Shown: positions 28,838 through 39,418, numbered from the stretch's first letter. The stretch is DNA of 64,000 nt from Gordonia oryzae (GCF_003797185.1 NZ_RKMH01000005.1:62001-126000), one strand, 5' to 3'. The notes: generated from the sequence alone by a model not told the origin. Translations and numbers: made by a program.

Positions 28838-30355
28838 TCAGTATGTGCCGACGACGCTGGAGCCGTACACCATGAGCGCACGATAGGCGACGGTGAAGGT
28901 GGCTTCCCGATAGGACTCACCGACCTCCCCGTCGTGCGCAACCTCCACCGGCTCCTCGGAGCTGAACGAGAACTCCGGGACCTGCATCTCGCGGTAGGAG
29001 CGGGAGCGCTGGAGGCGACCGCTCAGCAACCCGAACACTAGTCGCGCGAACGCCCACCGCCCGCCGGCAACGAGGAATCGGACGTCGAGGAGTCCATCGT
29101 CGAGACGTTCGCGACGGGCCGGGGCAAATCCGGACGAGCCGTACATGGAGTTGCCCAACAAGAACAACGTGACGTCAAGTTCTTCGCCGTTCACCCGGAT
29201 GCGTTGTGGTCGGGAATGGCGCAGGACATGCAGTATCGCCAGGGTGCTGGCCAGTCCCTTGCCGGTCCGGCCTTCGAGGCGTTCGCGTGCACGCAGGAAT
29301 CGAGGGTAGGAACCGATGCTGGCGGTGTTCAGCACGACCCGATCTGAACCCAGCCAGGCCGCGTCGACGCGGGTCACCAGACCCTCGCGCAGCGCGACGA
29401 TCGTGTCGTCGGCGGTCGTGGCCCCGATGTCGCGCGCGAAGTGATTGAAGGTGCCGCCGGGAAAGACCGCGAGCGGGGTGTCGGTGGCCAGTGCCGCTGC
29501 CGCGGCGGTGGCGACCGTCCCGTCTCCACCGCACACGGCGAGCACGTCGCAGTCCTCGGCGGCCTCGCGCGCGATCGCGGCGAAGTCGTCACCGGAGTCG
29601 AGTTCCACAATTCGGGCGGCGGGCAACCCGGCACGGATACGATCGCGGATCTGGGCACCTCGGCCGCCCCCAGAAGCCGGGTTCAGCAACACGGTGACGT
29701 TGCCGCCGTCGGTGACCTCCGGTGCCTCCTCACGGGTAGGTCGGGGGATGGAGATCCGGCGGCGAGTGATCGGCGGTGCGATCTGGCCGCCTGTGGTCGC
29801 GATCGCCGCGCCGATTCCCAGGCCGATCGCCACATCTCCCGGGTAGTGCACGCCGGTCGCCACCCGGGAGAAGCCGACGAGACCGGCTAGTGCCGACATC
29901 GCAAGTCCCGCAAGGGGACTCTCGATCGCCACGCCGGTGGCGAAGGCGGCAGCGCTCGCGGAGTGCCCCGACGGCAGCGAGTTGGACGTCGGGAGTGTTC
30001 GACTTCGGCGGGGCGCAGGCACCAGACTGGCAGTCGGGCGCGGACGTCGTCGTAGGCGCTTGGCGACCTGATTGGTGACCAGACTGGTGACGGCCAGCGA
30101 GCCGAGCCCGCGTATGGCACCTCGTTGAAGATCCGGGCGGCCGCTGGCGGCCAGTCCGAGGGCGATGGCGATCCACAACCTGCTGTGGTCTGCTGCACGA
30201 GTCAGCGGTGGCATCGTGGTGTCGAGCAGCGGGCTGGGGGAGCGGGCAATGGAGTCGTAGATGGCGGCGTCGAGGGATCCGAGTCCGTAGGTCATGGGAT
30301 CGGTACGCCGCGCGACCGCACGGGCTCGGAGGCGGTCGACGATGGTGCGGGGCAT
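28838..30355 (-). CDS. PAP2 phosphatase-diacylglycerol kinase fusion protein
   Basis: A 505-residue membrane-associated lipid enzyme with two domains. The N-terminal PAP2 phosphatase has all three motifs (KRLRRRPRP; SLPSGHSASAAAF; SRVATGVHYPGDVAIG) among hydrophobic helices, to about residue 200. The C-terminal lipid kinase has LLNPASGGG, VCGGDGTVATAAA and FPGGTFNHFARD. One half dephosphorylates and the other phosphorylates lipids such as phosphatidate/diacylglycerol or polyprenyl phosphate; the substrates are inferred. This fusion is known in actinobacteria. ATG at 30355 is preferred over an in-frame upstream start at 30463 that would run through the qcrB terminator. Confidence 0.9.
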   Translation of the reverse strand: MPRTIVDRLRARAVARRTDPMTYGLGSLDAAIYDSIARSPSPLLDTTMPPLTRAADHSRLWIAIALGLAASGRPDLQRGAIRGLGSLAVTSLVTNQVAKRLRRRPRPTASLVPAPRRSRTLPTSNSLPSGHSASAAAFATGVAIESPLAGLAMSALAGLVGFSRVATGVHYPGDVAIGLGIGAAIATTGGQIAPPITRRRISIPRPTREEAPEVTDGGNVTVLLNPASGGGRGAQIRDRIRAGLPAARIVELDSGDDFAAIAREAAEDCDVLAVCGGDGTVATAAAAALATDTPLAVFPGGTFNHFARDIGATTADDTIVALREGLVTRVDAAWLGSDRVVLNTASIGSYPRFLRARERLEGRTGKGLASTLAILHVLRHSRPQRIRVNGEELDVTLFLLGNSMYGSSGFAPARRERLDDGLLDVRFLVAGGRWAFARLVFGLLSGRLQRSRSYREMQVPEFSFSSEEPVEVAHDGEVGESYREATFTVAYRALMVYGSSVVGTY

Positions 30356-30408
30356 GATTGTCACGGTACTGGCCGGGTCACGAGAGTGGGCGAATCGGGC
30401 ACAAACGA

Positions 30409-30444
30409 ATCGGCTGTCGTCACGTGATCCGTGAGACAGCCGAT
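30409..30444 (-). terminator. Terminator of the ctaE-qcrCAB operon
   Basis: ATCGGCTGTC and GACAGCCGAT form a 10-bp stem, extended inwards by TCACG/CGTGA after a one-base bulge, with a 5-base loop. It lies ~50 bases after the qcrB stop; on the minus strand CGTTTGT follows. Confidence 0.75.
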
Positions 30445-30492
30445 GTCGTTGTGTTCGTTTCACTTCCGGCGGTTGGGCCGGTCTTCAGGTTG

Positions 30493-32112
30493 CTACTCGA
30501 GTGGGTTCCCGCCCTTGTCCTGCAGCTCGCGCAGTGCCTTGCGCTCGGCGAGTTCCTGCTCGTGCGCGTACTCGATGTTGCGATCCTGCTGGTCGAGCGG
30601 GTCGGCGACCAGGATCGAACCGGTGCCGGGGGAGCCGGAGGAACCGAGTTTGTTCATCCGCTTCGGAACTGCTGCGCCCTCGTAGGGGAGCGGGATCGGA
30701 TGCCCGTGGCTGTCGACCGGGCCGAGTGGCTGATGCAGCTCGATGTACTCACCCTGCGGCAGACGCTTGATGATGCCGGTCTCGATACCGTGGGCGAGGA
30801 CCTCGCGGTCGCTGCGCTGCAGCGCCAGCGCCCAGCGGTAAGCAACGAAGTACAGCAGCGGCGGGATGACGATCAGACCGATGCGGCCCGCCCAGGTCGT
30901 CGCGTTGAGCGAGACGTGGAACTTCAACGCGATGATGTCGTTCATACACATCAACGTGAGGATGATGTAGAAGCTGAAGGCCATCGCGCCGAGCCCGGTG
31001 CGCACCGGGGTGTCACGCGGACGCTGCAAGAGGTTGTGATGCGCGTCGTCGCCGGTGAGGCGCTTCTCGATCCACGGATAGGCGAACATCACGCCGAACA
31101 TCAAGGTGATGATCACGACGCACCAGAACACTGCCGGAATCGTGTAATGACCCCAGTACAGCTCCCAGTCGGGCATGAGACGCACCAGACCGTCTGTCCA
31201 CATCATGTAGATATCAGGCTGTGAACCGGCCGAGACCTGGGCGGGGTTGTACGGACCGAGAACCCACACCGGGTTGATCTGGAAGACACCGGCCATGATT
31301 GCCAGGACACCTGTGACCACGGCGAACATCGCACCGCCCTTGGCGGCGAAGACCGGCATGATGCGCACGCCAACGACGTTCTTCTCGGTGCGGCCGGGGC
31401 CGGGGAATTGCGTGTGCTTTTGATACCAGACCAGCGCCAGGTGTGCACCGATCAGCGCGAGGATGATGCCCGGGAACAACAGGATGTGCATCACGTACAT
31501 CCGCGGGATGATGATGTCGCCCGGGAACTGGCCACCGAATAGCGCCCAGTGAATCCAGGTGCCCACCAACGGGATTCCGAGCACGATGCCGCTCATCGCG
31601 GCGCGAACACCGGTCCCGGAGAGCAGGTCGTCGGGCAGCGAGTAACCGAAGAAGCCTTCGAACATCGCCAGGATCAGCAGCAGGCAGCCGATGATCCAGT
31701 TGGCCTCACGCGGACGCCGGAACGCGCCGGTGAAGAAGATGCGAGCCATGTGGATGATGATCGACGCCGCGAACAACAGAGCCGCCCAGTGGTGCACCTG
31801 TCGGACGAACAGGCCGCCGCGCACCTCGAACGAGATGTTGAGCGTGGTCTCGTAGGCGCGGGTCATCATGACGCCCTTGAGCGGCTCGTAATCGCCGTGG
31901 TAGATGACCTCGCTCATCGATGGATCGAAGAAAAAGGTCAGATACACACCCGAGAGCAGCAGGATGATGAAGCTGTAGAGGGCGACCTCGCCGAGCATGA
32001 AGGACCAGTGACTCGGGAAAACCTTGTTGATCTGCCGGCGCATACCGGCGGCGAGGTGGTACCGCGAGTCCACCTCTTCGGCCTGTGTGGCCATACGGTC
32101 GGCGATGGTCAT
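30493..32112 (-). CDS. qcrB: Cytochrome bc1 complex cytochrome b subunit QcrB
   Basis: The quinol-oxidising core of complex III, 539 residues, with about eight membrane helices and a long cytoplasmic C-terminal tail typical of actinobacteria. Heme-ligand helices are visible in [20 protein letters not shown] and [20 protein letters not shown]; the quinol-site region includes [13 protein letters not shown]. In mycobacteria this subunit is the target of telacebec. ATG start overlaps the qcrA stop by 4 bases. Last gene of the operon, followed by a hairpin. Confidence 0.96.
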   Translation of the reverse strand: MTIADRMATQAEEVDSRYHLAAGMRRQINKVFPSHWSFMLGEVALYSFIILLLSGVYLTFFFDPSMSEVIYHGDYEPLKGVMMTRAYETTLNISFEVRGGLFVRQVHHWAALLFAASIIIHMARIFFTGAFRRPREANWIIGCLLLILAMFEGFFGYSLPDDLLSGTGVRAAMSGIVLGIPLVGTWIHWALFGGQFPGDIIIPRMYVMHILLFPGIILALIGAHLALVWYQKHTQFPGPGRTEKNVVGVRIMPVFAAKGGAMFAVVTGVLAIMAGVFQINPVWVLGPYNPAQVSAGSQPDIYMMWTDGLVRLMPDWELYWGHYTIPAVFWCVVIITLMFGVMFAYPWIEKRLTGDDAHHNLLQRPRDTPVRTGLGAMAFSFYIILTLMCMNDIIALKFHVSLNATTWAGRIGLIVIPPLLYFVAYRWALALQRSDREVLAHGIETGIIKRLPQGEYIELHQPLGPVDSHGHPIPLPYEGAAVPKRMNKLGSSGSPGTGSILVADPLDQQDRNIEYAHEQELAERKALRELQDKGGNPLE

Positions 32113-33284
32113 GAGTCACGCTCCCAGAAAGCCGGTCCGACGGGTTCGATGTAGTTGCCCTGGTTATGGGCACGGTTGGCGACCAGGTACCCCTGATCGT
32201 TGACCGTTATCGGCAATTGCGCCAGTGCGCGTGCTGCCGGACCGAAGACCGGTTTGGCCGAGTCGAGTGCGTTGAACTGCGACTGGTGGCACGGGCAGAG
32301 GATGCGATTGGTGCGCTGCTCGTAGAGCGAGGTCGGGCAGCCGAGGTGGCTGCAGACCTTGGTGTAGGCGAAGTAGTCGCCGTAGTTGAAGCTCTCCTGA
32401 CCCTTGCGCTTGATCACGTTGGCCGCGTCGGCGGGGCGCAGACGGATGAGCATCACCGGGTTGCTGACGTAACGCAGACCCCAGACGAGCTTCTCGCGGG
32501 ATTCCTCTGTCTCACCGAGTCCGTCGGATACGCGCCACGGGAAGACGGTTTCCATCGCCCCAGAGTCGAGGTCCTCGGGCCGGACCAGCGCCACCCGGTA
32601 GGGGTCACCGACGTCGCGACGCAGGAACACGGTCTCGGTCGGGTTCTCCTTGGAGTTGTAGATCGGTGACCAGCCCGAGTTCCACAGGGGAGCGTCACCA
32701 CGATCGGCCCACGGGTTCTTGATGATGCCGCCGACCGCGGCGATCACACCGGTGAAGGCGAGCGCGCCGAACGCGAAGATGCCCGAGCCGATGATCATCT
32801 TGCGACGACCGAGCGTGGAGGTGGTGCCGGAGTCCTTGAGCTCGGCGACGATGGTCGCCTTGTCGACGTCGCTGGAACCGGGTCCGTCGTGACGATCTTG
32901 TACTGAGATCTCCGACGGCAGGAACTTCTTGGTGATCAGCACCAACGCGATACCGATGGACAGAATCGACAGACCGAAGGTGATGCCCAGCAGTGGTGTA
33001 TTGAGCGTGTACCACCAGTAGTTCGGATCGTCCGGCATGGCGAAGTGCCAGTGATTGAAGCAGAAGATGACGAAGCAGGCGAGTGCGGAGATGCCCGAGA
33101 TCGTCAGCCAGATGGCGACCTGACGTTCGGCACGTTTCTCGACACCTGTACCCGGCTCGGGGTAACGCTCGCCGCGGTGGATGATCTCCACACCGTCGAG
33201 GTTGGTACCGAGTTTGACCAGCTCGTCGTTGCTCATCTGGTCGAGTTCGTCCTTGGTCGGGACGTCTTTATCACTGACGGTCAT
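32109..33284 (-). CDS. qcrA: Cytochrome bc1 complex Rieske iron-sulfur subunit QcrA
   Basis: A 391-residue Rieske protein passing electrons from quinol to cytochrome cc. The 2Fe-2S ligands are in [13 protein letters not shown] and [10 protein letters not shown]. Unlike mitochondrial forms it has three membrane helices in the N-terminal half (about residues 60-80, 95-115 and 165-190), the actinobacterial type. ATG at 33284 overlaps the qcrC stop by 4 bases; an upstream extension is rejected because it would overlap qcrC further. Confidence 0.96.
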   Translation of the reverse strand: MTVSDKDVPTKDELDQMSNDELVKLGTNLDGVEIIHRGERYPEPGTGVEKRAERQVAIWLTISGISALACFVIFCFNHWHFAMPDDPNYWWYTLNTPLLGITFGLSILSIGIALVLITKKFLPSEISVQDRHDGPGSSDVDKATIVAELKDSGTTSTLGRRKMIIGSGIFAFGALAFTGVIAAVGGIIKNPWADRGDAPLWNSGWSPIYNSKENPTETVFLRRDVGDPYRVALVRPEDLDSGAMETVFPWRVSDGLGETEESREKLVWGLRYVSNPVMLIRLRPADAANVIKRKGQESFNYGDYFAYTKVCSHLGCPTSLYEQRTNRILCPCHQSQFNALDSAKPVFGPAARALAQLPITVNDQGYLVANRAHNQGNYIEPVGPAFWERDS

Positions 33285-34213
33285 GCTCGAGATCCCATCC
33301 ACATCGCGCCGGCGACAATCGCCACAACCCCGACGAACCACATCACCATGCCCTCACTGACGGGACCGAAGCCGCCGATTCCGAGTCCGCCCTGCGGCTT
33401 GGATTCGGTGACGTACTTGATGAATCCGATGATGTTTTGCTTCTCGTCCACCGACAGCTGGCGATTGGAGAATTTCGGCATGTTCTGCGGGCCGGTGAGC
33501 ATCGCCGTGTAGATCTGCTGTTCCTTGACGTCGGACAACGTCGGCGCGAACTTACCGCCGGACAGCGCACCGCCGCGGCCGGTGAAGTTATGGCACGACG
33601 CGCAGTTCAGTCGGAACAGCTCGCCGCCCTGGGCGAGGTTGTCGCCCCGGAGTGACTCCTGTGCTACGACGCGGACACCGTTCTCGGTCTTGATCGAACC
33701 ATCCGGATTGTGCTCGTAGATCACGCTGGGGCCACCGCCCATGCCCTGGATGTAGGCACCGAGCTGGTCGATCTGGGCGGTAGTGAACTTCGGCGGCTTG
33801 CGCAGTGCCTGAGCCTCACCGCGCGCGGCGGGCATACGGCCGGTCGACACCTGGAAGTACACGGCCGCGTCACCGACACCGAGTAGCGACGGGCCGCGAT
33901 CGGGCACGCCCTGCAGATTGGCGCCGTGGCAGGTGATGCACGAGGTCTGGTAGAGCTGCTTACCCGCACTGATCAGCGCGGCGTTGTCGACGTCGGCGGT
34001 GGCGACTTGCGGCTTGGGCGTCAGCAGGGACGCGATCATGCCAGCCATGAACAGACCGGCGAGCAACAGGATGGTGCCGCTGACACGTCGGCGAAGCTTG
34101 CGTCGTGCCTTCGACCGGCGGGCGGAACTCACCGGGGTCGTCGACGGCGTCGGCGCCGATTCGACCGCGTCAGTTGCGTCGCTATCCGACGATCGCGGTG
34201 GAGATGAACTCAT
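33281..34213 (-). CDS. qcrC: Diheme cytochrome cc subunit QcrC
   Basis: A 310-residue membrane-bound c-type cytochrome with two heme-attachment sites, [10 protein letters not shown] and [10 protein letters not shown], on two cytochrome c domains. The N-terminal anchor is around residues 45-65, the C-terminal helix [19 protein letters not shown]. Because it has two hemes it connects bc1 directly to CtaC without a soluble cytochrome c, as in mycobacteria. The 42-residue N-terminal cytoplasmic tail is Ser/Pro/Thr-rich. It overlaps qcrA by 4 bases. Confidence 0.95.
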   Translation of the reverse strand: MSSSPPRSSDSDATDAVESAPTPSTTPVSSARRSKARRKLRRRVSGTILLLAGLFMAGMIASLLTPKPQVATADVDNAALISAGKQLYQTSCITCHGANLQGVPDRGPSLLGVGDAAVYFQVSTGRMPAARGEAQALRKPPKFTTAQIDQLGAYIQGMGGGPSVIYEHNPDGSIKTENGVRVVAQESLRGDNLAQGGELFRLNCASCHNFTGRGGALSGGKFAPTLSDVKEQQIYTAMLTGPQNMPKFSNRQLSVDEKQNIIGFIKYVTESKPQGGLGIGGFGPVSEGMVMWFVGVVAIVAGAMWMGSRA

Positions 34214-34321
34214 CTCTAGTCTCTCTACTAGCGGACGGACTCTGGGCTGTGATGCGGGTTCACCCCGCGCGAAGCGCGGTTACTGCGCAGGGACTCCGGG
34301 TGCTCCCGGCGTGCGGCGCGG

Positions 34322-34939
34322 TCATCGGATGAAGTAGATCGTCACGAACAGGCCGATCCACACGATGTCAACGAAGTGCCAGTAATAGGACACGACGATC
34401 GCCGCGGTCGCCTGGGCCGGGGTGAACTTCGACAGCTTGGTGCGGATCAGCAGGAAGATGAAAGCAACCAGACCACCGATGACGTGCAGACCGTGGAATC
34501 CGGTGGCCATGTAGAACACCGAGCCGTAGGCGCTCGAGGAGAGCGTCGTGCCCTCGTGGACCAGGTGGTAGTACTCGTAGCCCTGACCGCAGACGAAGAA
34601 CGCGCCCATGAAGAAGGTCAGCAGGTACCAGCGGCGCAGACCGAAGACGTCTCCGCGCTCGGCGGCGAACACACCCATCTGGCACGTCACCGACGATGCG
34701 ATGAGGACCGTCGTCACCGGGATGGCCAGCGCCAGATTGAGCTCGGTGGGCTCCGGCGGCCATCCGTTGACCGGATTGGCGTTGGCGCGCGCGACGAAAT
34801 ACATCGCGAACAAGCCTGCGAAGAACATCAGCTCACTGGACAGCCAGACGATCGTGCCGACACTCACCATGTTGGGCCGGTTGAGTGAGTGCACGCGCGC
34901 GGTGATGGCCGTTCCGGAAGTACCTACAGCGCTAGTCAC
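34322..34939 (-). CDS. ctaE: Cytochrome c oxidase subunit III
   Basis: A 205-residue oxidase subunit with five membrane helices, including [21 protein letters not shown], the [10 protein letters not shown] motif and [19 protein letters not shown] near the C-terminus, all typical of subunit III. GTG start with a CATACT box 7 bases upstream on the minus strand, possibly leaderless. First gene of the ctaE-qcrC-qcrA-qcrB set, 108 bases before qcrC. Confidence 0.95.
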   Translation of the reverse strand: MTSAVGTSGTAITARVHSLNRPNMVSVGTIVWLSSELMFFAGLFAMYFVARANANPVNGWPPEPTELNLALAIPVTTVLIASSVTCQMGVFAAERGDVFGLRRWYLLTFFMGAFFVCGQGYEYYHLVHEGTTLSSSAYGSVFYMATGFHGLHVIGGLVAFIFLLIRTKLSKFTPAQATAAIVVSYYWHFVDIVWIGLFVTIYFIR

Positions 34940-35080
34940 AGGTTGAAGTATGACGGTTCGTAGTACGCGGTGACCACTTGGGTCCGAGATTGGTGGGAAC
35001 TTTTTCTCTTCGCGCTGGTCGGCGCCGGTTCAGGGGGTGTCTCGGCGTGTCCGTGGGGACCGTCGTGGTTTGCTCTGGGC

Positions 35081-35590
35081 ATGGGTACTTCGCCACCGGG
35101 TCACGAGCCGGGCTCTGTGCCGCGGGATATCAACGGCCGCCCGATGTCCCGTTCCCGATGGCAACGATTGACCGCACGGATCGGTTCCCGCCGTGAGTCG
35201 CAGGTGATCGACGTCGACGATGCCGATCTCGAGATCGTCGCGTCGTGCGCCGACGACGCCGCGTCGAGTTCGACTGTGCTGGAAGGGTCTTCGTGGCGCC
35301 CGGCGGATCAGGCGGTAGTTCGACACTTCTTGGCGTTACCCACCTCGCGGGTGTCCGACGCGATCGCGGTTGCCGCGATCGACGGGTATCGGCTGGTACA
35401 TCTGGAGCAGGACAGCCCGGTGCCGGACGGACACGAGACCGTGGTTTTGGCGCGGGTGCAACTCGTCGACGCGCTGCACCTGTCACAAGAACGATCGAGG
35501 ATGGCCAGTCTCGGGTCGCGACACGGCGGTCGTGTGGTCCGGTGGCAGGTGTTGCAGCGCGCTGAAGGAGCCGACCACTCCGGCCGGTGA
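35081..35590 (+). CDS. Hypothetical protein (169 aa)
   Basis: Not recognised. The product starts MGTSPPGHEPGSVP; the first ~60 residues look disordered and basic (RSRWQRLTARIGSRRES), and residues ~60-165 form a mixed alpha/beta domain with ADQAVVRHFLALPTSRVSD, AIAVAAIDGYRLVHLEQD, HETVVLARVQLVDALHL and RHGGRVVRWQVLQRA. The pattern of a helix, strand, and second helix-strand repeat suggests a small ferredoxin-like fold, perhaps RraB- or ACT-like, but I would not name it. Divergent from ctaE, followed by trpD on the same strand. Confidence 0.65.
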   Translation: MGTSPPGHEPGSVPRDINGRPMSRSRWQRLTARIGSRRESQVIDVDDADLEIVASCADDAASSSTVLEGSSWRPADQAVVRHFLALPTSRVSDAIAVAAIDGYRLVHLEQDSPVPDGHETVVLARVQLVDALHLSQERSRMASLGSRHGGRVVRWQVLQRAEGADHSGR

Positions 35591-35652
35591 ATGGGCGGGT
35601 GAGAGGCAGAGCCATGGGGTGGCCCCACGCCCGGGGGTAGTCGGGTCGGCCC

Positions 35653-35658
35653 TACAGT
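35653..35658 (+). promoter_or_regulatory. Putative -10 box of trpD
   Basis: TACAGT lies 7 bases before the GTG of trpD, leaderless spacing. Confidence 0.4.
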
Positions 35659-35665
35659 TCTTGGG

Positions 35666-36733
35666 GTGAGTAGCGCGCAGATCTACACCTGGCCGCAGAT
35701 CCTCGGTCGGGTCACCGACGGCATCGACCTGACCGTCGACGAAGCGGCGTGGGCGATGAACGAGATCATGACCGACGGGGCGACCGGAGCTCAGATCGCG
35801 GCCTTCGGGGTGGGGGTCAAGATGAAGGGTGCCGCGCCCGCCGAGCTGCGCGGCTTGGCCGCGGCGATGTTGGAGCACGCGGTACCGGTGACCGTGTCAC
35901 GGCCGGCGATCGACGTGGTCGGCACCGGTGGCGACCGCTCGCACACCGTCAATATCTCCACGATGACCGCCGTCGTCATCGCTGCGGCCGGCGTCGCAGT
36001 GGTCAAACACGGCAATCGCGCCGCGTCGTCGAAGAGTGGGGGCGCCGACGTTCTCGAGGCGCTCGGCGTGTCGATCGGCCTGGGGGCCGCCGACGTCGGA
36101 CGTTGCGTCGACGAGCTGGGGATCGGATTCTGCTTCGCGCCCGTCTTCCATCCAGCGTTCCGATTCACCGGTCCACCACGCAGGGAGATCGGCATCCCCA
36201 CGGTGTTCAACGTGCTAGGACCGTTGACCAACCCGGCCCGCCCCTCCCGCGGGCTGATCGGCTGTGCCTTCGCCGACCTCGCGCCGGTGCTCGCGCAGGC
36301 CTTCGCCGAACGGGACGCGGCCGTGCTCGTCGTCCGGGGCGACGACGGACTCGACGAACTGACGACCACCAGCACCTCGACGGTGTGGCAGGTCATCGAT
36401 GGCCGGGTCGTCGAACTCGCCTTCGATCCGCGCGAACTCGGGATCGAACTCGTGGAGCTGTCCGCACTGCAGGGCGGTGACGCCACCGCCAACGCCGCCA
36501 TTGCCCGCGACCTGTTCGCCGGGGCGCGGGGACCGGTCCGCGACGCGGTGGTCCTCAACGCCGCGGGCGCCATCGTGTCGGCGGAGATGACCGAGCTGCA
36601 CAACGTCGAGAGTCTCGCCGCGGCAATGGTGGCGGCGAAGGCGCGCGCCGAAGCGGTCATCGATTCCGGGGCCGCGACTGGCCTGCTCGATCGGTGGGCC
36701 GCCCGCTCGCAGGAGCTGGCCGGTCGGCCGTAG
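35666..36733 (+). CDS. trpD: Anthranilate phosphoribosyltransferase TrpD
   Basis: Second step of tryptophan synthesis: anthranilate plus PRPP to phosphoribosylanthranilate. The 355-residue protein has [17 protein letters not shown] (PRPP pyrophosphate loop), [20 protein letters not shown] and [16 protein letters not shown]. It stands alone, away from other trp genes, as in mycobacteria (Rv2192c). GTG start. Confidence 0.96.
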   Translation: MSSAQIYTWPQILGRVTDGIDLTVDEAAWAMNEIMTDGATGAQIAAFGVGVKMKGAAPAELRGLAAAMLEHAVPVTVSRPAIDVVGTGGDRSHTVNISTMTAVVIAAAGVAVVKHGNRAASSKSGGADVLEALGVSIGLGAADVGRCVDELGIGFCFAPVFHPAFRFTGPPRREIGIPTVFNVLGPLTNPARPSRGLIGCAFADLAPVLAQAFAERDAAVLVVRGDDGLDELTTTSTSTVWQVIDGRVVELAFDPRELGIELVELSALQGGDATANAAIARDLFAGARGPVRDAVVLNAAGAIVSAEMTELHNVESLAAAMVAAKARAEAVIDSGAATGLLDRWAARSQELAGRP

Positions 36734-36765
36734 ACAGGTCGAACCTCGAGTCACGTCGACTCGCG

Positions 36766-37044
36766 CTACTCCTCGCCGATGGAGAAACCGCCCTCGACCT
36801 CCGAGCTGGAGTAGCTACGGAAGGCGATGTGGGTGGCGGTGTGGGTGACCCCCGGTAGCCGGTTGATCCGGCCGGTCACCACGTCGGCGATCTCCGCGTG
36901 GTCACGCACTTTGATCTTGGCGATGAGATCGACGTCGCCGGCACACGAGTAGACCTCGGCGACACCGCTGATGTCGGCGACCGCCTGCGCGGTCTCCGGG
37001 ATGCGGTGAACGTCGGCGTGGATGAGGACGATGGCGGAGATCAT
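36766..37044 (-). CDS. Stand-alone Lrp/AsnC ligand-binding (RAM) domain protein
   Basis: A 92-residue protein consisting only of a RAM domain (ISAIVLIHADVHRIPETAQAV ... CAGDVDLIAKIKVRDHAEI), with no DNA-binding helix-turn-helix. RAM-only proteins bind amino acids and may modulate full-length Lrp regulators. ATG at 37044 has no room for an HTH upstream: the longer open frame is the shadow of the nuclease gene. It starts 5 bases after that gene's stop (37050), so the two are probably cotranscribed. The acidic tail ends SIGEE. Confidence 0.85.
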   Translation of the reverse strand: MISAIVLIHADVHRIPETAQAVADISGVAEVYSCAGDVDLIAKIKVRDHAEIADVVTGRINRLPGVTHTATHIAFRSYSSSEVEGGFSIGEE

Positions 37045-37049
37045 GGCAA

Positions 37050-38921
37050 TCAGCTTAGGGCGTGGAGTCTCTCGGGCCGTACCGCCTTTGCGCGCTGCGC
37101 CACCGACTTCGGATGCGGCGCTGGTGGCCGTCGGCGGCGCACGGCGGTCTCGGCGGCCGAGCGTGCTGCGGCCGCCCAGTCGCCGCGGGACGCTGCCGAC
37201 CCGACCGGTGACGAGAAACCCTCGGAGCTCGCGACGATCCGCACGCCCGGCTGCCCGAGCCACCGATACAGCAGTGCCGCTTCCTCCGGGGACGCTCCCA
37301 GCAGCGGCCCTTCACCGGGCAGCACCGTCTCCGCGCAGGCGATCAACGCGTCCACGACCGGCATGGGGGCCACGCCCCGTCGGGCGTGCCCGGCCGAGGC
37401 CAGGCGACCGTGTCGGATCACGGCCAACTCCCATCCACCCGCGCCGTCGGTCCGGGCGACGACGATCTCGGCGATCCGGCACAGCGCCGAGAGTCGCTGA
37501 CAGCGTGCCAACGTGTCGATGGTCGCGGCGACGCGATCGCGGTGACGTGCCGCGGTCTCGAACATCTGCGCGTCGGTCAACCGATCGAGTTCGTCGATGA
37601 GCCCCGACAACAGAGCCGAGTCGCGGCCGGAGAGCAGATCGTGGGCGGCCTGTACCCGGTCGACGTAGTCGGCGACCGTCAGTGGACGATCGGTGGCCGC
37701 GGCGCACCCGTCCAGGACGTCGCCACCGTCGGCAGGGGTCCGGCACCAATGGTGCGTCGCGCCGACCGGTATCCGGGCCCGACAGGTGCGCAGTTTGGCT
37801 GCTCGTGAGATCAGCTCGGCGATCTCGGTGGCGCGGTTGCGATTGGCGACCGGTCCCACAGAATCGGTGCCGGGGGTTCGGGTGATCTGCAGTCGGGAAA
37901 ATCGTTCGCCGGTCAGCGTGATCCACCAGCCACGGTGGGGGCGGGTGGAGCGCCGGTTGTAGGCGGGCATATGCGCGACGATCAACCGCAGTTCGCGGAC
38001 CCCGGCCTCGAGTGCGTGGGCGCATTCGACGTGGTCGACGCGGACTGCGAGGTTGACCATCTCGGCGATTCGGGGTCGCGGGTCGGACCCGTTGAAGTAC
38101 GACATCACCCGGCGTCGCAGATCCGTCGCGGTACCCACGTAGAGCACCTCGGCGGACGGTCCACGAAACAGGTAGACCCCCGGTCGTGCCGGAAGTCCTT
38201 CGGCGAGATGACGTTTGGCGTACAGGCGGGGGTTGCCGCGGGGTAGGTAGGCGGTCAGGTCGGCGTAGGTGTGCACCCCCTGGTTGCCGATGCGCTCGAG
38301 GAGCCGATGCATGACCTCGACGGTGGCGCGGGCGTCGTCGAGAGCCCGGTGTGTCGGGCGCACCGAGACGTCGAACAGGTCGGCGAGGGCGCCGAGACGG
38401 ACGGTGGGGGCCTCGTCACGGGTCAGCACGCGGCGCGCGAGCCGGACGGTGCACAAGCTGGTGTGGAAGGGCCACGCCATGTCCATCCGCGCGGCGTTGT
38501 GGCGCAGGAATCCCATGTCGAAACGCGCGTTGTGGGCCACCAGCAGGCATCCGCGCGCGAACTCGACGAAGGAGGACAACACCTCACCGATCTGTGGGGC
38601 GTCGTAGACCATGGCACTCGTGATCCCGGTCAGCGCGACGACTTGCGGCGGGATCGACCGCTGCGGGTCGACGAGGGTCGCGAATTCGCCGAGTACCTCG
38701 CCGCCGCGCACCTTCACCGCGCCGATCTCGGTGATGGCGTCGCGGGCCGGATCGCCCCCCGTCGTCTCCAGGTCGACCACCACGATGGTCGTATCGAACA
38801 GGGACTGCTCGCCGAATCCCGGATCGTCGGTACCGTCCGCTCCTGAGCCGAGGTCGGCGAAGGAGAGTTGAGCTGTATCAACCACCACGCCGCGAACACT
38901 AGTTCGACCCACCGACAGCAT
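37050..38921 (-). CDS. DEDDh exonuclease with UvrC-like GIY-YIG domain
   Basis: A 623-residue nuclease with two parts. Residues ~45-205 are a DEDDh 3'-5' exonuclease of the DnaQ type: VVVDLETTGGDPARDAITEI (DxE), AHNARFDMGFL and HRALDDARAT. From ~225 a GIY-YIG domain follows (RPGVYLFRGPSAEVLYVGTA), with UvrC-like sequence to ~480 but without the full UvrC endonuclease C-terminus. This matches Rv2191 of M. tuberculosis. A role in DNA repair is likely, but the substrate is not established by sequence. GTGs at 38888 and 38885 are alternative starts, since conserved sequence begins at LSFADLG. Confidence 0.88.
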   Translation of the reverse strand: MLSVGRTSVRGVVVDTAQLSFADLGSGADGTDDPGFGEQSLFDTTIVVVDLETTGGDPARDAITEIGAVKVRGGEVLGEFATLVDPQRSIPPQVVALTGITSAMVYDAPQIGEVLSSFVEFARGCLLVAHNARFDMGFLRHNAARMDMAWPFHTSLCTVRLARRVLTRDEAPTVRLGALADLFDVSVRPTHRALDDARATVEVMHRLLERIGNQGVHTYADLTAYLPRGNPRLYAKRHLAEGLPARPGVYLFRGPSAEVLYVGTATDLRRRVMSYFNGSDPRPRIAEMVNLAVRVDHVECAHALEAGVRELRLIVAHMPAYNRRSTRPHRGWWITLTGERFSRLQITRTPGTDSVGPVANRNRATEIAELISRAAKLRTCRARIPVGATHHWCRTPADGGDVLDGCAAATDRPLTVADYVDRVQAAHDLLSGRDSALLSGLIDELDRLTDAQMFETAARHRDRVAATIDTLARCQRLSALCRIAEIVVARTDGAGGWELAVIRHGRLASAGHARRGVAPMPVVDALIACAETVLPGEGPLLGASPEEAALLYRWLGQPGVRIVASSEGFSSPVGSAASRGDWAAAARSAAETAVRRRRPPAPHPKSVAQRAKAVRPERLHALS

Positions 38922-39133
38922 CGTCTGGGGTTCGAGTGACTGCTGTGGTCGGTGTGCTCTCGGGTCCGTCGGCGTCGGCGCATCCGATTCTGTCGGTGGT
39001 CACTTCTACTGTCGGCTGCGGTGGTCATCTCCGGAGCTCGCCGGGCCCGTTGCGCAATGGGCCGGATCGGGCCGACAGGGATGAATCGCCCGCCGACACG
39101 TCCGAGAGACAGCAAGTGAGATGGAGATCACAA

Positions 39134-39418
39134 ATGTACATCGACTGCGCCAGCTGCCCGGGTCGTCACCGCGCGTGTGACGGCTGCATGATGAACCTCT
39201 TTGTAGGGCCCGTGAGCAGCAGCGATGGCGACGATCTCGGTGACCGACGGGTGGCCCGCGAGGTGGGGGATTCCGATGCTGAGATCTGCTCCGCGGTCGA
39301 TGTGTTCGTTGCTGCTTCGATGGTGAGCACGGAGTCTGCACGATCGGCAAAACTCGCTATCGGCCCTGCGTGCGGACCCGGTTCGCGCTCGGGTCTGCGG
39401 ATTTTGCGAGCTGGTTAG
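39134..39418 (+). CDS. Small Cys4-motif protein (94 aa), unknown function
   Basis: A 94-residue protein beginning MYIDCASCPGRHRACDGC, a C-x2-C-x7-C-x2-C arrangement that looks like a zinc or other metal knuckle, followed by MMNLFVGP, an acidic stretch and a tail GLRILRAG. Short actinobacterial proteins with the same plan (DCxxC...CxxC, VxxLLG, C-terminal LRLV) occur next to NlpC/P60 genes; the family has no known role. ATG has GGAG 7 bases upstream. It precedes the c-di-AMP riboswitch and the NlpC gene on the same strand. Confidence 0.7.
   Translation: MYIDCASCPGRHRACDGCMMNLFVGPVSSSDGDDLGDRRVAREVGDSDAEICSAVDVFVAASMVSTESARSAKLAIGPACGPGSRSGLRILRAG

Noticed and set aside
28468..28941. 157-codon minus-strand frame after ctaF
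   Set aside because: It overlaps the end of the PAP2-kinase gene and only a short piece has meaning, as part of the TreY remnant.
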